Part shown: piece by piece, positions 1 through 9,081 of the stretch | Layout: every line of letters begins with the position of its first letter | Position numbering within the stretch: the first letter of the stretch is position 1 | From: Afipia sp. 64-13 | Lineage (GTDB): Bacteria > Pseudomonadota > Alphaproteobacteria > Rhizobiales > Xanthobacteraceae | NCBI GenBank assembly: GCA_001897755.1 | Contig: MKUJ01000001.1 | Span: 323,580-387,579, forward strand | Length of the DNA: 64,000 bases | Direction: 5' to 3' | Notes under the pieces: generated by a model | The model's database searches: none | The model's input: the letters and a program-made list of their open reading frames with translations, nothing else | What the model was told of the DNA's origin: nothing | Made by a program: the position numbers and the translations under genes

Positions 1-16
1 TAAGAAGAAAGGACGA

Positions 17-424
17 TCAGTAGGTGATTTTCAGCGGCAGCTTGCGCGCCCGCTGGATCAGTTGCCCGACTGATTTTTCGGAAGGCAGGACGCGCACCAG
101 CCTGCGCTTGCTGTTGGCTTCCGCCATCGCCTGCGCCAGCCGTCCCGGGTTACGCTGCACGAATTCGCGCACCGTGCTGACGCCGGCGGCGCGAAGCAGT
201 TCGGCCTTGGCCTTGCCCATGCCTTTGATGCGCATGCAATCGGCGATGTTGGCCCATTCCAGGATCTGCTTTTCGCAAAGCCCGGTGGCTGCCGCGAGAG
301 TCTTGCGATCCTTGTAGGTGCTGGCCCGTTCGAGAAGGCTCTCGGTCGTGCGGATACCCTGTTCCTTGAGTTTCGCTGCGGCCAGCGCCGTCAGCCCTTC
401 GATTTTTGTGATGGGATATGTCAT
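17..424 (-). CDS. DUF4332 domain-containing protein
   Basis: A 135-residue protein starting MTYPITKIEGL. The first half has a helix-hairpin-helix-like segment (TKIEGLTALAAAKLKEQG) and the second half repeats the pattern (CMRIKGMGKAKAELLRAAGV). This paired arrangement is typical of the DUF4332 family, which is thought to fold like helix-hairpin-helix DNA-binding or helical-repeat domains. Function is unknown. I chose the ATG at 424 because homology-like sequence begins there; the open frame extends 29 codons further upstream to 511, but that stretch is low quality. It stands alone on the minus strand, with no partner gene visible on its downstream side because the window edge is reached. Confidence 0.75.
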   Translation of the reverse strand: MTYPITKIEGLTALAAAKLKEQGIRTTESLLERASTYKDRKTLAAATGLCEKQILEWANIADCMRIKGMGKAKAELLRAAGVSTVREFVQRNPGRLAQAMAEANSKRRLVRVLPSEKSVGQLIQRARKLPLKITY

Positions 425-878
425 TGGCTTAGATGGAAAAAGGGTCGGTGAAAGCAATGGTGTTCGGAGGCAAGGTATCTTGAGCGCCTGTTCTGACGCC
501 CGGACGATCAATCAATCTGTGCATGCCACCCGTCTCTTCCGGTTGAGTTCCGGATCGTTCATTGAGTTTTTATCTTGGGCGGATGAGACGCGAATTACAA
601 GTGATCCGCGCATCGGAAGGTCGAGAATCTCTTCAATGCGCCCGATGTGTTGCCGCAATGCCAGTGCAACCGCGACGTTTGTTCGAATTGCAGTGGGGAC
701 GACAATCGCGTTTGATCGGTGCGGGCCTGAAAAACAGGTGATGTTGGATTTATTTCAGAAAATTCGATCCACGCGCGTGTTCTGGCCGTTGACCGGTTCC
801 ATTTGAGTTGCAAGATGCGGCCCGCATCACGAAAATAAAGTGCGCGCGACACTACGATACCGCGAGAGGCAGAAGACA
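425..878. other. intergenic region, no supported gene
   Basis: This 454-base divergent gap separates the DUF4332 gene and the HerA-like ATPase gene. It is less GC-rich than its neighbours. Short open frames exist on both strands but show no recognisable domain, start context or codon pattern. It probably carries the two divergent promoters; I could not place a convincing -35/-10 pair. Confidence 0.5.
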
Positions 879-2492
879 ATGGCGAAGACAACCAAGACGC
901 CCAAGGCGGCGGCCAAGGCTTCGGGGGCTCCGGCTACCGCCGTGCCGGCCTCAGCCGATACCGACAAGGCGATCTTCATCGGCAAGGGCGAGCAGCCCGC
1001 GTTTCTGACGCTCGGTCTCGCCAATCGCCACGGCCTTGTCACCGGCGCCACCGGTACCGGCAAGACCGTCACTCTTCAGGTGATGGCGGAAGGTTTCGCC
1101 CGGGCCGGCGTGCCGGTTTTCGCCGCCGATATCAAGGGTGACCTGTCCGGCATCTCCGAAATCGGGGAAGCGAAGGATTTCATCCTCAGCCGCGCCAAGG
1201 ATATGGGGCTGGCGTTCCAGCCCGATCAGTTCTCGACGGTGTTCTGGGATGTTTTCGGTGAGCAGGGCCATCCGGTCCGCGCCACCGTCTCCGAAATGGG
1301 GCCGCTGCTGCTGTCGCGGATGATGGATCTCAACGACGTGCAGGAAGGCGTGCTCAATATCGCCTTCCGCGTGGCCGACGAGCAGGGCCTTCTACTGCTC
1401 GATATGAAGGATCTGCGCGCGATCCTCACCTTCATCGCCGAGAATGCCGATCAGCTGACCACCCAATACGGCAACGTCTCCAAGCAGACCGTCGGCACCA
1501 TCCAGCGCCAGCTTCTGGTGCTGGAAAATCAGGGCGCCGAGAAGTTTTTCGGTGAACCGGCGCTGCAACTCAAGGACTTCATGCGGACCGATTCCAGCGG
1601 CCGCGGATTCGTCAACATCCTTGTCGCCGACAAGCTGATGCAGAGTCCGCGTCTCTACGCGACGTTCCTGCTGTGGCTGCTGTCGGAGCTGTTCGAGGAG
1701 TTGCCGGAGGTCGGCGATCCGGACAAGCCGAAATTGGTGTTTTTCTTCGACGAGGCCCATCTGCTGTTCAACGATGCGCCCAAGGCGCTGATGGACAAGA
1801 TCGAGCAGGTGGTGCGTCTGATCCGCTCCAAGGGAGTCGGCGTTTATTTCGTCACGCAAAATCCGATCGACGTGCCCGACCGGGTGCTCGCCCAGCTCGG
1901 CAACCGGGTCCAGCATGCGCTGCGTGCCTTCACGCCGCGCGATCAGAAGGCGGTGCAGGCGGCGGCGCAGACCTTCCGGCCCAATCCCCAACTCAATACC
2001 GCGCAGGTCATTACCGAACTCGGCAAGGGCGAGGCGCTGGTGTCCTTCCTCGAAGGTAACGGTACCCCGGCGATGGTGGAGCGGGTCATGATCCGCCCGC
2101 CGTCCGCGCGGATCGGACCGATCACGCCGGAGGAGCGCAAGGCGATCATCGCCGCAAGCCCGGTGAAAGGAAAATACGATACGGCCGTCGATTCCGAATC
2201 CGCCTACGAGGTGCTGCAGAAGCGCGTCAACGCCACGGCCGCCGAGGCGGAGGGCGGAGGTGGCGTGCTCGGCCAGGTCGGTTCCATCGTCGGCTCGATC
2301 TTCGGCACCAATACCCCGCGCGGCAAGCTGTCGACCGGGCAGGTGATCGCCCGCAGCGTCACGCGCTCGGTGACCAACAAGGTCGCGGGCGATGTCGCCG
2401 CCAATCTCGGCAAATCGCTCGGTGGCTCGCTCGGCGGTTCGGTCGGCCGCTCCATCGTGCGCAACGTGCTCGGCAGCCTGCTGCGCCGCTGA
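879..2492 (+). CDS. HerA-like helicase/ATPase (DUF853 family)
   Basis: A 537-residue P-loop ATPase of the HerA/DUF853 type. After an Ala/Lys-rich N-terminal tail, the nucleotide-binding loop appears as [12 protein letters not shown] near residue 65, and a Walker B-like segment [10 protein letters not shown] lies near residue 290. The C-terminus is rich in Gly and Ser ([17 protein letters not shown]), as is usual for this family. Relatives are predicted DNA translocases or helicases, but the chromosomal DUF853 proteins have no settled role. The start at 879 is supported by a GAGAGG ribosome site about 10 bases upstream; an in-frame start at 840 lacks one. It is followed 68 bases later by the M20 peptidase gene on the same strand. 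Confidence 0.88.
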   Translation: MAKTTKTPKAAAKASGAPATAVPASADTDKAIFIGKGEQPAFLTLGLANRHGLVTGATGTGKTVTLQVMAEGFARAGVPVFAADIKGDLSGISEIGEAKDFILSRAKDMGLAFQPDQFSTVFWDVFGEQGHPVRATVSEMGPLLLSRMMDLNDVQEGVLNIAFRVADEQGLLLLDMKDLRAILTFIAENADQLTTQYGNVSKQTVGTIQRQLLVLENQGAEKFFGEPALQLKDFMRTDSSGRGFVNILVADKLMQSPRLYATFLLWLLSELFEELPEVGDPDKPKLVFFFDEAHLLFNDAPKALMDKIEQVVRLIRSKGVGVYFVTQNPIDVPDRVLAQLGNRVQHALRAFTPRDQKAVQAAAQTFRPNPQLNTAQVITELGKGEALVSFLEGNGTPAMVERVMIRPPSARIGPITPEERKAIIAASPVKGKYDTAVDSESAYEVLQKRVNATAAEAEGGGGVLGQVGSIVGSIFGTNTPRGKLSTGQVIARSVTRSVTNKVAGDVAANLGKSLGGSLGGSVGRSIVRNVLGSLLRR

Positions 2493-2560
2493 TCCTCATT
2501 TTGGCTGCTTTTGCCGCCTGCCCGGCGGCGGGCGTCATCTCGACAAACCAAAGGCTCCGT

Positions 2561-3973
2561 ATGTCCGTTCCGTCCCAGCTTGCTTCCGTTCTCGAACGCA
2601 TCGATGCCGATTTCGACGGCAGCCTGCAGCGGCTTTTTGCGCTGCTGCGCATCAAGTCGATTTCCGCCGATCCGGCTTTCACCGAGGATTGCAAAAAGGC
2701 CGCCGAGCATCTGGCCGCGGATATCGCCAGCATCGGCTTTTCGACCGAGGTGCGCCCCACGGCCGGACATCCAGCGATTGTCGGCAAAAGCAATGGCATC
2801 GGTCCGGGCAAGGGCGCCCATGTGCTGTTCTACGGCCACTACGATGTTCAGCCGGTCGATCCGCTGTTGCTCTGGCACCGTCCGCCGTTCGAGCCGGTCG
2901 TGACCGATCACGCCGATGGCCGCAAGATCATCGTCGCCCGCGGCGCCGAGGACGACAAGGGCCAGGTGATGACGTTTGTCGAAGCGTGCCGGGCGTGGAA
3001 GAGCGTGACCGGATCGCTGCCGCTTGACGTCACCATCCTGATCGAGGGCGAGGAGGAGGTTGGTTCGAAAAATTTCGGCCCGTTCCTGGCCAAGCATAAG
3101 GCCGACCTTGTCGCGGATTTCGCCCTGGTCTGCGACACCGGGATGTGGGACCCAGATACGCCGGCAATCACCACCTCGTTGCGAGGGCTGGTCTATGACG
3201 AAGTCCGCATCAAGGCGGCAAACCGCGATCTGCATTCCGGCATTTTCGGCGGCGGCGCGCAGAATCCGATCCGCGTGCTGACCCGGATTCTCGGCGGGCT
3301 GCACGACGAGAACGGCCACATCACCATCCCCGGCTTCTATGATGGCGTGAAGGATCTGCCGGCGGATGTTCTGGCGCAGTGGAAGGCGCTTAATCTGTCG
3401 CCCGAGACATTCCTCAAGCCGATCGGCCTGGCGGTGCCGGCCGGCGAGAAGGACCGGCTGCTGATCGAGCAGATTTCCTCGCGGCCGACCTGCGATATCA
3501 ACGGCATTGTCGGCGGCTATACCGGCGAGGGTTCCAAGACCGTCATCCCGGCGGAGGCGTCTGCCAAGGTGTCGTTCCGCCTCGTCGAAGGTCAGGATCC
3601 GGAAAAGATCCGTAAGGCGTTCCGCAATTACGTGACCGCGCGGCTTCCGGCCGACTGCTCGGCTGAGTTCATCGATCACGCGGGCGCGCCGGCAATCGCG
3701 CTGGACTGGGGCATGAAGCCGCTCGCCGCCGCAAAGCGCGCGCTGACCGATGAGTGGGGCAAGGAGGCGCTGCTGATCGGATCGGGCGCGTCGATCCCGA
3801 TCGTGGCGGATTTCAAGCGCACGCTCGGCTTGGATACCGTGCTGATCGGTTTTGGCCTCGAGGACGACAATATTCATTCGCCCAACGAGAAGTACGACCT
3901 CAAGAGCTTCCACAAGGGAATCCGCTCATGGGCGCGGATTCTCGCTGCGCTCGCCGGAGCGCCGCGCGGGTAA
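2561..3973 (+). CDS. M20 family metallopeptidase (dipeptidase-like)
   Basis: A 470-residue zinc-dependent peptidase of the M20 (ArgE/DapE/carboxypeptidase G2) family. Metal-binding signatures are visible: FYGHYDVQP near residue 90, RGAEDDKGQ near residue 128, and EGEEEVGS, with the catalytic Glu, near residue 165. The dimerisation domain follows, with the Arg/His region LHSGIFGGGAQNP near residue 225. The length fits cytosolic dipeptidases that hydrolyse short peptides. The start at 2561 (MSVPSQLASVLERI) precedes the conserved N-terminus; a longer in-frame start at 2501 would add 20 residues without recognisable content. It probably forms a transcription unit with the ATPase upstream and ends at a strong hairpin at 3997-4024. 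Confidence 0.9.
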   Translation: MSVPSQLASVLERIDADFDGSLQRLFALLRIKSISADPAFTEDCKKAAEHLAADIASIGFSTEVRPTAGHPAIVGKSNGIGPGKGAHVLFYGHYDVQPVDPLLLWHRPPFEPVVTDHADGRKIIVARGAEDDKGQVMTFVEACRAWKSVTGSLPLDVTILIEGEEEVGSKNFGPFLAKHKADLVADFALVCDTGMWDPDTPAITTSLRGLVYDEVRIKAANRDLHSGIFGGGAQNPIRVLTRILGGLHDENGHITIPGFYDGVKDLPADVLAQWKALNLSPETFLKPIGLAVPAGEKDRLLIEQISSRPTCDINGIVGGYTGEGSKTVIPAEASAKVSFRLVEGQDPEKIRKAFRNYVTARLPADCSAEFIDHAGAPAIALDWGMKPLAAAKRALTDEWGKEALLIGSGASIPIVADFKRTLGLDTVLIGFGLEDDNIHSPNEKYDLKSFHKGIRSWARILAALAGAPRG

Positions 3974-3996
3974 GCATTTTGAGTTCTAAAATGTGA

Positions 3997-4024
3997 AAAC
4001 GCCGTCCGGAATTGGACGGCGTTT
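3997..4024. terminator. bidirectional hairpin terminator
   Basis: A perfect 11-bp inverted repeat AAACGCCGTCC - GGAATT - GGACGGCGTTT lies between two convergent genes, the M20 peptidase and the membrane glycosyltransferase. A/T bases close both ends of the stem, so it can serve either strand. Seen directly; termination is inferred. Confidence 0.75.
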
Positions 4025-4097
4025 GAACGTCTCGTGTAGAGGGCGATGTCCTGAATTTATGGCCTGCTTCGCCGGCGTCAAGACCGGTCGCAGTGTT

Positions 4098-5753
4098 TCA
4101 CGGCGCCGGAATCGAAAGCAGGCTGGCGATGCTCAGGCCACGGATGTCGTAGACCCGGGCGAACACGACATCGTCGCGCTTGATTTCCGCGATCACCGGC
4201 GCGGTGAGACCCTTGCAGTAGAACTCGCCGAGGGTCATGGCAAAGTCGGCCGCGTGGCTGTCCCAGCCGATCGTGAAATCCGGCCCGAGCGCGACCTGGG
4301 CAGGGCGCTGCGGTCCGCATACCGCGACCTTCCATTTGCGCCCGCTTGGTGGGATTTCCTGTCGATCAATGATCTGCTCGCGCAGGCTCTGCGAAGCCTG
4401 CTTCAAGGCGAGCCCCCAGTAATCCAGCATGTAACGATGGTCGGCCTCGCGCACCGTTCCGGCGAGGTAGTTGAAGTGCGTGTACTGATAGGGATGCAGT
4501 CGGATCATCTGCACCAGCGGCAGGGCAAGGCCGATGGCGAACAGCGCGGCAACGCCGCCCTGAACGGCGTGGCCGTAATTCTTGCGCTCGATCCACTTCA
4601 CCAGATCGCCGAATGCCACGCCCGCCAGCACCGCCATCGGCGGCACCAGGAACACGAAGTGACGGATGCCGTTATAGAGCGCCGGTCGCTTCACCACCGC
4701 GATGACAAGGGGCAGGAAGGCTGCCAGCGCGATCATGCCGAGGATGGTCTTGCGCCGGGCGTCGACCTCGGGACGCGTCGCCGAGACGATCGTGATGGCG
4801 AGTCCCGCGATGCACAGGCCGAGCAGCAGTTCGGGAAGCTGCAGCGCGAACAGCGTCGGCAGATACAGCCACGGCATGTCGGGGACGGAGACCATGGCGC
4901 CGTTGAACAGCTCTTTCCACGGCTTTTCGAAGAAGTTCGAGAAGTAGGTCACCGCGTGCAGCGGATTGCCCGGTTCGATGATCGACCACGGCCAGATCAG
5001 TCCCATCACCAGATAGCCGAGCAACAGGCCGGGCAGTAAATAATAACTCGTCCGCCCAAGACGGAGCGCCGCCTTGCCCCAGCCATGAGCTTTGATGTCC
5101 GCGTGCCAGATCGGAATGAAGGCGATCGCGGCATAGATCAGTGCAAGGCCGCCGAGGACGCGGCAGCCGAGCGACAACCCCGCTCCGAGGCCGACGATCA
5201 GAACCGTATGCGGGGAGGGCGTCGGGTAGTCCTCGGCGAGCCGGACCAGCCCGAGCATGAGGAAGATCATCGCCACCGCGAAGGGCGCGTCCTTCGGGTT
5301 CATGAACATGTGCCCGTAATAGGTCGGGCACAAAGCGAGCAGCAGCACCGCCGCAAGGCCGGCCACCGGGCCGCCGATCCGGCGTGCAAGGCGCCAGGTG
5401 ACGCCGAGGCCGATCAATCCGACGATCGCGCCGAGCAGGCGGCGGGTCTCGAACAGCTCCAGCGGAATGATTTTGTGCAGCAGCGCCGCCGCCATGTCGA
5501 AGCCGCCGCCATACATGTAGAGATTGGCGAAGGAGAGCGCGGCGGTGTCCTTGAAGCCGGAGCCGAACATCCGCAGTAGCAGGTCGGCATATTCGGCATG
5601 GGTGTAATCGTCCCAGCCAAGACCGTAATCGCGAAACGTCAGGCCGGCGACGACTGCGACGATCGCCAGCGTCGCGTAAGCAAGCTCATCGCATATCCGA
5701 TCCATCGAACGTCGCGCGGGCGTCGCCGGAGCCGAACTCGTGATGGAGGACAT
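4098..5753 (-). CDS. integral membrane glycosyltransferase, GT39/ArnT-like
   Basis: A 551-residue multi-spanning membrane protein. About eleven hydrophobic segments are visible, beginning with ATLAIVAVVAGLTF near residue 32. The first periplasmic loop carries LGWDDYTHAEYAD, an acidic-aromatic pattern like the catalytic aspartate loop of dolichyl/undecaprenyl-phosphate-sugar glycosyltransferases (GT39, ArnT, PMT superfamily). A second conserved loop reads MNPKDAPFA near residue 155. The C-terminal 130 residues are soluble and probably periplasmic. Such enzymes transfer a sugar from a polyprenyl phosphate to lipid A, glycans or proteins. Donor and acceptor cannot be told here. It is a single-gene unit, convergent with the M20 peptidase gene. 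Confidence 0.75.
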   Translation of the reverse strand: MSSITSSAPATPARRSMDRICDELAYATLAIVAVVAGLTFRDYGLGWDDYTHAEYADLLLRMFGSGFKDTAALSFANLYMYGGGFDMAAALLHKIIPLELFETRRLLGAIVGLIGLGVTWRLARRIGGPVAGLAAVLLLALCPTYYGHMFMNPKDAPFAVAMIFLMLGLVRLAEDYPTPSPHTVLIVGLGAGLSLGCRVLGGLALIYAAIAFIPIWHADIKAHGWGKAALRLGRTSYYLLPGLLLGYLVMGLIWPWSIIEPGNPLHAVTYFSNFFEKPWKELFNGAMVSVPDMPWLYLPTLFALQLPELLLGLCIAGLAITIVSATRPEVDARRKTILGMIALAAFLPLVIAVVKRPALYNGIRHFVFLVPPMAVLAGVAFGDLVKWIERKNYGHAVQGGVAALFAIGLALPLVQMIRLHPYQYTHFNYLAGTVREADHRYMLDYWGLALKQASQSLREQIIDRQEIPPSGRKWKVAVCGPQRPAQVALGPDFTIGWDSHAADFAMTLGEFYCKGLTAPVIAEIKRDDVVFARVYDIRGLSIASLLSIPAP

Positions 5754-6117
5754 GGTGCTGTGAGCCTGATTCCCCGAGCGCCGGTGGGGATGGCCGGTTC
5801 AGTGCGGAATATATCCACAATTGAGTGGTCAAGTAATTGACGATTGTGGCGCAAATTACCTAATGCATTGCAACAATCGGGGTGAGATCAAGGCGGCGCC
5901 GGAGGCGGCATGGCACTCGCAGGGGAGTTGCGCGTTAAGCGATGGAGCAGTTTGGCGTTAGGGGTCAAACGAGGTGTTTCAGTGCAATAAAATTCCGATT
6001 TACCAGTTGATGTAAGGATTTGACTGTTAAAATTACTATTTGTTAAGGCCGATTATTTGCCAGTATTATATTCTATGAAGACCACGGCGGCTTTGTCCGG
6101 CGGTTTGGAGTTTATGT
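5754..6117. other. A/T-richer divergent promoter region
   Basis: This 364-base gap lies between the minus-strand glycosyltransferase and the plus-strand Pro-rich membrane protein. It is markedly richer in A/T than the coding sequence around it, especially 5940-6080, which holds several TTAA and TATT runs. No gene is supported. A TTGACT at 6020-6025 is the best -35-like hexamer, but the -10 at standard spacing is poor. Confidence 0.45.
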
Positions 6118-7137
6118 ATGATTGCCCTGTTGTTAGCCGGAACGGTCGCGCTGTGCGGTGGATGTCTGACCGTACTATATGGAATTTCGATCAAGGAGTT
6201 CAGTCTTGGCGGCACGATGATCCTTGCCGGATCGGTCGTTGCCTGCACCGGATTGCTGCTGATCGGTTTCGGCCTCGTCCTGCGTGAACTCAAGAATCTG
6301 ACGCGCCGTCTGGGTGCTGAAGCCGTTGCGGCGCCGCCGCCGGTGATCGCACTGACGCCGGACGTGCCGCGCCCGTCCGTGGCCGTCGAACCGCAAGCTC
6401 CCGTCCCGCCGCGACCGGTCCCGCGCCCGCATGGTCGCGCCGATGTCCTGTTCTCGCGTGAGGAGACCATCGTCGAGACCGAGCTGCCGCCGCTCGATCT
6501 GCCGACGTCCGAACGCGCCACGTCTGAGCGTCCGGCGTCACCGCCGCCGCGCGCAGCTTCGCAGCCTGAAGCGCCGAGCGAGTCAGCTCCGCCATGGTCG
6601 GATGAGCAGCACACCCGCACGCGCACTCTTCCGCCGATTCCGCGGGCGCGCGATCGCGTGTCCGAGTCTTCGGGCGAGCGCCCCGGTCTTGGTGAGCGGC
6701 CTGGACTTGGCGAACGCGCGGGGCTTGGCGAACGGCCCAGTCGCAATTTCCTGTTTTCCTCGCGCCGCCGCGAGCAGGCCGCCGCACCGCCGGCGGCCGA
6801 ACCCGCGCCGGAGGAATCATCGGCGCGTGAGGCCGGCGCCGATCCGCACGACACGTTTGAGGCGCCGTGGACGCAGCCTGAGTCTTCGCGCGCCGAGCCC
6901 GAGTTTACGCCGACACCGGAAGCCGCGCCGCGGCCCGCACGGCCTGCGAGCAGTCCGCGCTATCAGCCGCCGCGCCGGAGCGAAGCGGCATCGGTGACCG
7001 TGGTGAAATCGGGCGTGGTCGACTCCATGGCGTATTCGCTTTATTCGGATGGCTCGATCGAAGCGCAGATGCCGGAAGGCATGGTGCGGTTCGAATCGAT
7101 CGAGGCGTTGCGCGCGCATCTCGAACAGCGCGGCTGA
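6118..7137 (+). CDS. membrane-anchored proline-rich hypothetical protein
   Basis: A 339-residue protein of unknown function. Residues 1-60 form two transmembrane helices (ALLLAGTVALCGGCLTVLYG and MILAGSVVACTGLLLIGFG). Residues 65-290 are a long Pro/Ala/Arg/Glu-rich, probably disordered cytoplasmic region, with three GLGER(P/A) tandem copies near residues 190-207. The last 45 residues form a compact end (VKSGVVDSMAYSLYSDGSIE then QMPEGMVRFESIEALRAHLE) that looks like the conserved functional part. A GGAG ribosome site at 6107-6110 supports the ATG at 6118. The organisation suggests an inner-membrane tether or scaffold, but no specific role can be assigned. Confidence 0.72.
   Translation: MIALLLAGTVALCGGCLTVLYGISIKEFSLGGTMILAGSVVACTGLLLIGFGLVLRELKNLTRRLGAEAVAAPPPVIALTPDVPRPSVAVEPQAPVPPRPVPRPHGRADVLFSREETIVETELPPLDLPTSERATSERPASPPPRAASQPEAPSESAPPWSDEQHTRTRTLPPIPRARDRVSESSGERPGLGERPGLGERAGLGERPSRNFLFSSRRREQAAAPPAAEPAPEESSAREAGADPHDTFEAPWTQPESSRAEPEFTPTPEAAPRPARPASSPRYQPPRRSEAASVTVVKSGVVDSMAYSLYSDGSIEAQMPEGMVRFESIEALRAHLEQRG
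6685..6738 (+). repeat. in-frame 18-bp tandem repeat, three copies
   Basis: Three consecutive 18-base units (6685-6702, 6703-6720, 6721-6738) encode GLGERP, GLGERA and GLGERP within the disordered region of the Pro-rich membrane protein. Copies differ by a few bases. This kind of repeat can change copy number by slippage without breaking the frame. Confidence 0.8.
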
Positions 7138-7229
7138 CAGTCGCGGCGCGCGATCGCGTGTCGCGACGCAACGATGCATCGCGATTCCTCCATGTGTTCA
7201 TGGGCGTTTTACTTGTCATGAACTCAGTA

Positions 7230-7244
7230 TTAAATCATAGTTAC
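7230..7244. promoter_or_regulatory. near-consensus CtrA-type box upstream of mucR
   Basis: TTAA-N7-TTAC at 7230-7244, one mismatch from the CtrA consensus TTAA-N7-TTAA. It lies about 130 bases before the chosen mucR start, in the A/T-rich part of the 7138-7371 gap. It may equally be part of a MucR autoregulatory site, since MucR prefers A/T-rich DNA. Confidence 0.3.
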
Positions 7245-7371
7245 AAGTAATGACGTGTTATCGAACATGAGCGTATCGGTCGCCAAACGGGCCAGGACCG
7301 GCCGGCAACGCGGTCCGGAACCGATTTCGATGACATCGCCTCCGTTATCTCTACCAGCGAAGTCATCAGCC

Positions 7372-7815
7372 ATGAGTGAGTCCGGTGCAAAAGGTTTCGT
7401 CGAACTGACGGCGAGCATCGTGTCGGCCTATGTCAGCAACAACACCACCACGGCGGCGGAGATTCCCGGACTGATCGCGCAGGTGCATGCCGCCTTGCAG
7501 CGTGTATCCTCGGGCGGCGCGGAGGCGGCGCCCGCCGAGCCGGCGCGTCCGGCAGTATCGGTGAAGAAGTCGATGACGCTGGAATATCTGGTGTGCCTGG
7601 AGGACGGCAAACGCTTCAAGTCGCTGAAGCGTCATCTGCGCAGCCGCTATGGCATGAGCCCGGAGCAATACCGCGAGAAATGGGGCCTGCCGGCGGATTA
7701 CCCGATGGTGGCGCCGAACTACGCGGTGGCCCGCTCGCAACTGGCCAAGAAGATGGGCCTCGGCCAGCAGCGCCGCCGCAAGCGCCAGACCCGGTCGGCG
7801 ACGTCAAGTACCTGA
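7372..7815 (+). CDS. mucR: Ros/MucR family transcriptional regulator
   Basis: A 147-residue Ros/MucR-type regulator. The N-terminal helical oligomerisation region (LTASIVSAYVSNN) is followed by a linker and the DNA-binding domain, residues 70-125, with the family signatures YLVCLEDGKRFKSLKRHL, YGMSPEQYREKWGLP and YPMVAPNYAVARS, then a basic tail. MucR proteins are nucleoid-associated regulators of exopolysaccharide, motility and cell-cycle genes in rhizobia and relatives. The classical Zn ligands are incomplete: Cys75 and His88 are present, but the second Cys is Asp78 and the second His is missing, as in some zinc-variant or zinc-free Ros homologues. I placed the start at 7372; an upstream ATG at 7330 or 7267 is possible. 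An A/T-rich gap precedes it. Confidence 0.88.
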   Translation: MSESGAKGFVELTASIVSAYVSNNTTTAAEIPGLIAQVHAALQRVSSGGAEAAPAEPARPAVSVKKSMTLEYLVCLEDGKRFKSLKRHLRSRYGMSPEQYREKWGLPADYPMVAPNYAVARSQLAKKMGLGQQRRRKRQTRSATSST

Positions 7816-7846
7816 TCCGCCGACCTTTTCCCTCCGATGAAATTTG

Positions 7847-7868
7847 ACCGGGGACAGCTATCCCCGGT
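7847..7868. other. 8-bp perfect hairpin downstream of mucR
   Basis: ACCGGGGA - CAGCTA - TCCCCGGT forms a perfect stem 32 bases after the mucR stop. There is no following T-run on either strand, so it is at best a weak terminator. It could also be a protein-binding palindrome controlling the next gene. Confidence 0.4.
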
Positions 7869-7918
7869 GACAGCAACCTCGCTAGGATGTAGGTATAAAT
7901 TCCTAATGAGGTGTCGTG

Positions 7919-8425
7919 ATGGTCGAGCGTTCCTGTCTTTCCGGTCCGGTGTCGGTGTCAGCCGTGAGGGAAGGGACTGTCCCGTCATCGAGGCAAGCGA
8001 GGCGTGCCCGCGCCGATCAATCGCCGTCGCCACTCGCTGCGGAGGGAGTGCTGCCGCCTGCCGTACCCGGTTTACGGCCGCAAACTCCATCATCCCGGCG
8101 ACCCGACCTTGCCGCCTGTCGCCGCCTCACCTCGCGCGTGGCGGAGGATTTCGGCGTGGCGCTGGCCGAGCTCGTCGCGCCTTCGCGCGGATCGCCGCGC
8201 GCCGCGCTGGCGCGGCAGGTGGCGATGTATCTCTGTCATATCGGGTTCGCACTGAGCTTCGAGGCGGTCGGCCGCCTGTTCGCGCGCGACCGCACCACTG
8301 TCGCCCATGCCTGCCGCGTCGTGGAGGACCGGCGCGACGATCGCTGGTTCGACCGTCGTATTTCATTGCTGGAGCGCGCTTGCGGCTTCACGCTTTGCGC
8401 TGAGCGCGAGGAGCGCGGCCGATGA
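7919..8425 (+). CDS. DnaA domain IV-like helix-turn-helix protein
   Basis: A 168-residue protein whose C-terminal half (residues 60-150) resembles the DNA-binding domain IV of the replication initiator DnaA: the segment FEAVGRLFARDRTTVAHACR matches the DnaA signature pattern G-x-x-F-x-R-D-x-T-T-V-x-H-A. No AAA+ ATPase domain is present, so this is a stand-alone DnaA-box-binding-type domain behind a basic, Ser/Pro-rich N-terminus. The start at ATG 7919 is served by GAGG at 7908-7911; a GTG directly in front (7916) is also possible. A -10-like TATAAA lies at 7894-7899. The stop overlaps the start of the DUF6456 gene by four bases (ATGA), implying translational coupling. Confidence 0.72.
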   Translation: MVERSCLSGPVSVSAVREGTVPSSRQARRARADQSPSPLAAEGVLPPAVPGLRPQTPSSRRPDLAACRRLTSRVAEDFGVALAELVAPSRGSPRAALARQVAMYLCHIGFALSFEAVGRLFARDRTTVAHACRVVEDRRDDRWFDRRISLLERACGFTLCAEREERGR

Positions 8426-9060
8426 CCAAAGCCGCCCGCTTGCACAAGCCGGCGCGATCCCGCGCCGCATCCGCGTTGCCGGACGGCGTCGGCATCGATG
8501 CCGTTCGCGCGCAGCATCTGGATCTGTCGGTTCGCGAGATCATGACGGCGGAGGGCATCGCGCGCGTTGCGGTCAATGACAGCGAAAGTCCGCTGGCCTG
8601 GCTCGCGCGGCGCAAGGGCCGCGACGGCCATGCCATGATCGACCACAATCAATTCATCGCTGGCGAGAAGCTGCGCGCCGATTTCACCCGCGGGCATTTG
8701 TCGCCGCGCATCACCTCGAGCTGGTCCGGCGTGGGCCGGGTGCGCGGCGGCGGTCACGGCGCCGGCGAGATGATGGATGTGGTGGTCGCGGCGCGGCAGC
8801 GGGTGCGTCTTGCGCTCGAGGCCTGCGGGCCGGAATTGTCCGGCGTGCTGCTCGATGTCTGCTGCTTTCTGCGCGGGCTGGAAGATGTCGAGCGCGAGCG
8901 CGGCTGGCCCTCGCGCTCGGCCAAGGTGGTGCTGCAACTCGCGCTCGATCGCCTGGCGCGGCATTACGGATTGCGGCCGCGCGCGGAGGGCGGGCGCGGC
9001 GCCGCGATCCGCACCTGGCTCGCCGAGGATGCGGTGTTCACCAGCGAGGTCGGCGGGTAG
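8422..9060 (+). CDS. DUF6456 domain-containing protein
   Basis: A 212-residue protein. Residues 75-200 contain the DUF6456 domain: GHAMIDHNQFIAGEKLRADF, then a Gly-rich stretch, and LLDVCCFLRGLEDVERERGW with PSRSAKVVLQLALDRLARHY near the C-terminus. This domain is common in Hyphomicrobiales and is suspected to bind nucleic acid, with the latter part resembling a helix-turn-helix. No function is established. It overlaps the DnaA-domain-IV-like gene by four bases, and the two form an operon downstream of mucR. The coupling hints at a shared role in DNA binding or replication control, which is inference only. Confidence 0.82.
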   Translation: MTKAARLHKPARSRAASALPDGVGIDAVRAQHLDLSVREIMTAEGIARVAVNDSESPLAWLARRKGRDGHAMIDHNQFIAGEKLRADFTRGHLSPRITSSWSGVGRVRGGGHGAGEMMDVVVAARQRVRLALEACGPELSGVLLDVCCFLRGLEDVERERGWPSRSAKVVLQLALDRLARHYGLRPRAEGGRGAAIRTWLAEDAVFTSEVGG

Positions 9061-9081
9061 GGGCCGGGCGATGACGTTCTT

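Noticed and set aside
425-878. genes in the first intergenic region (frames at 318-806 plus and 595-891 minus)
   Set aside because: No start context, domain or coding-like composition; they overlap each other and neighbouring genes.
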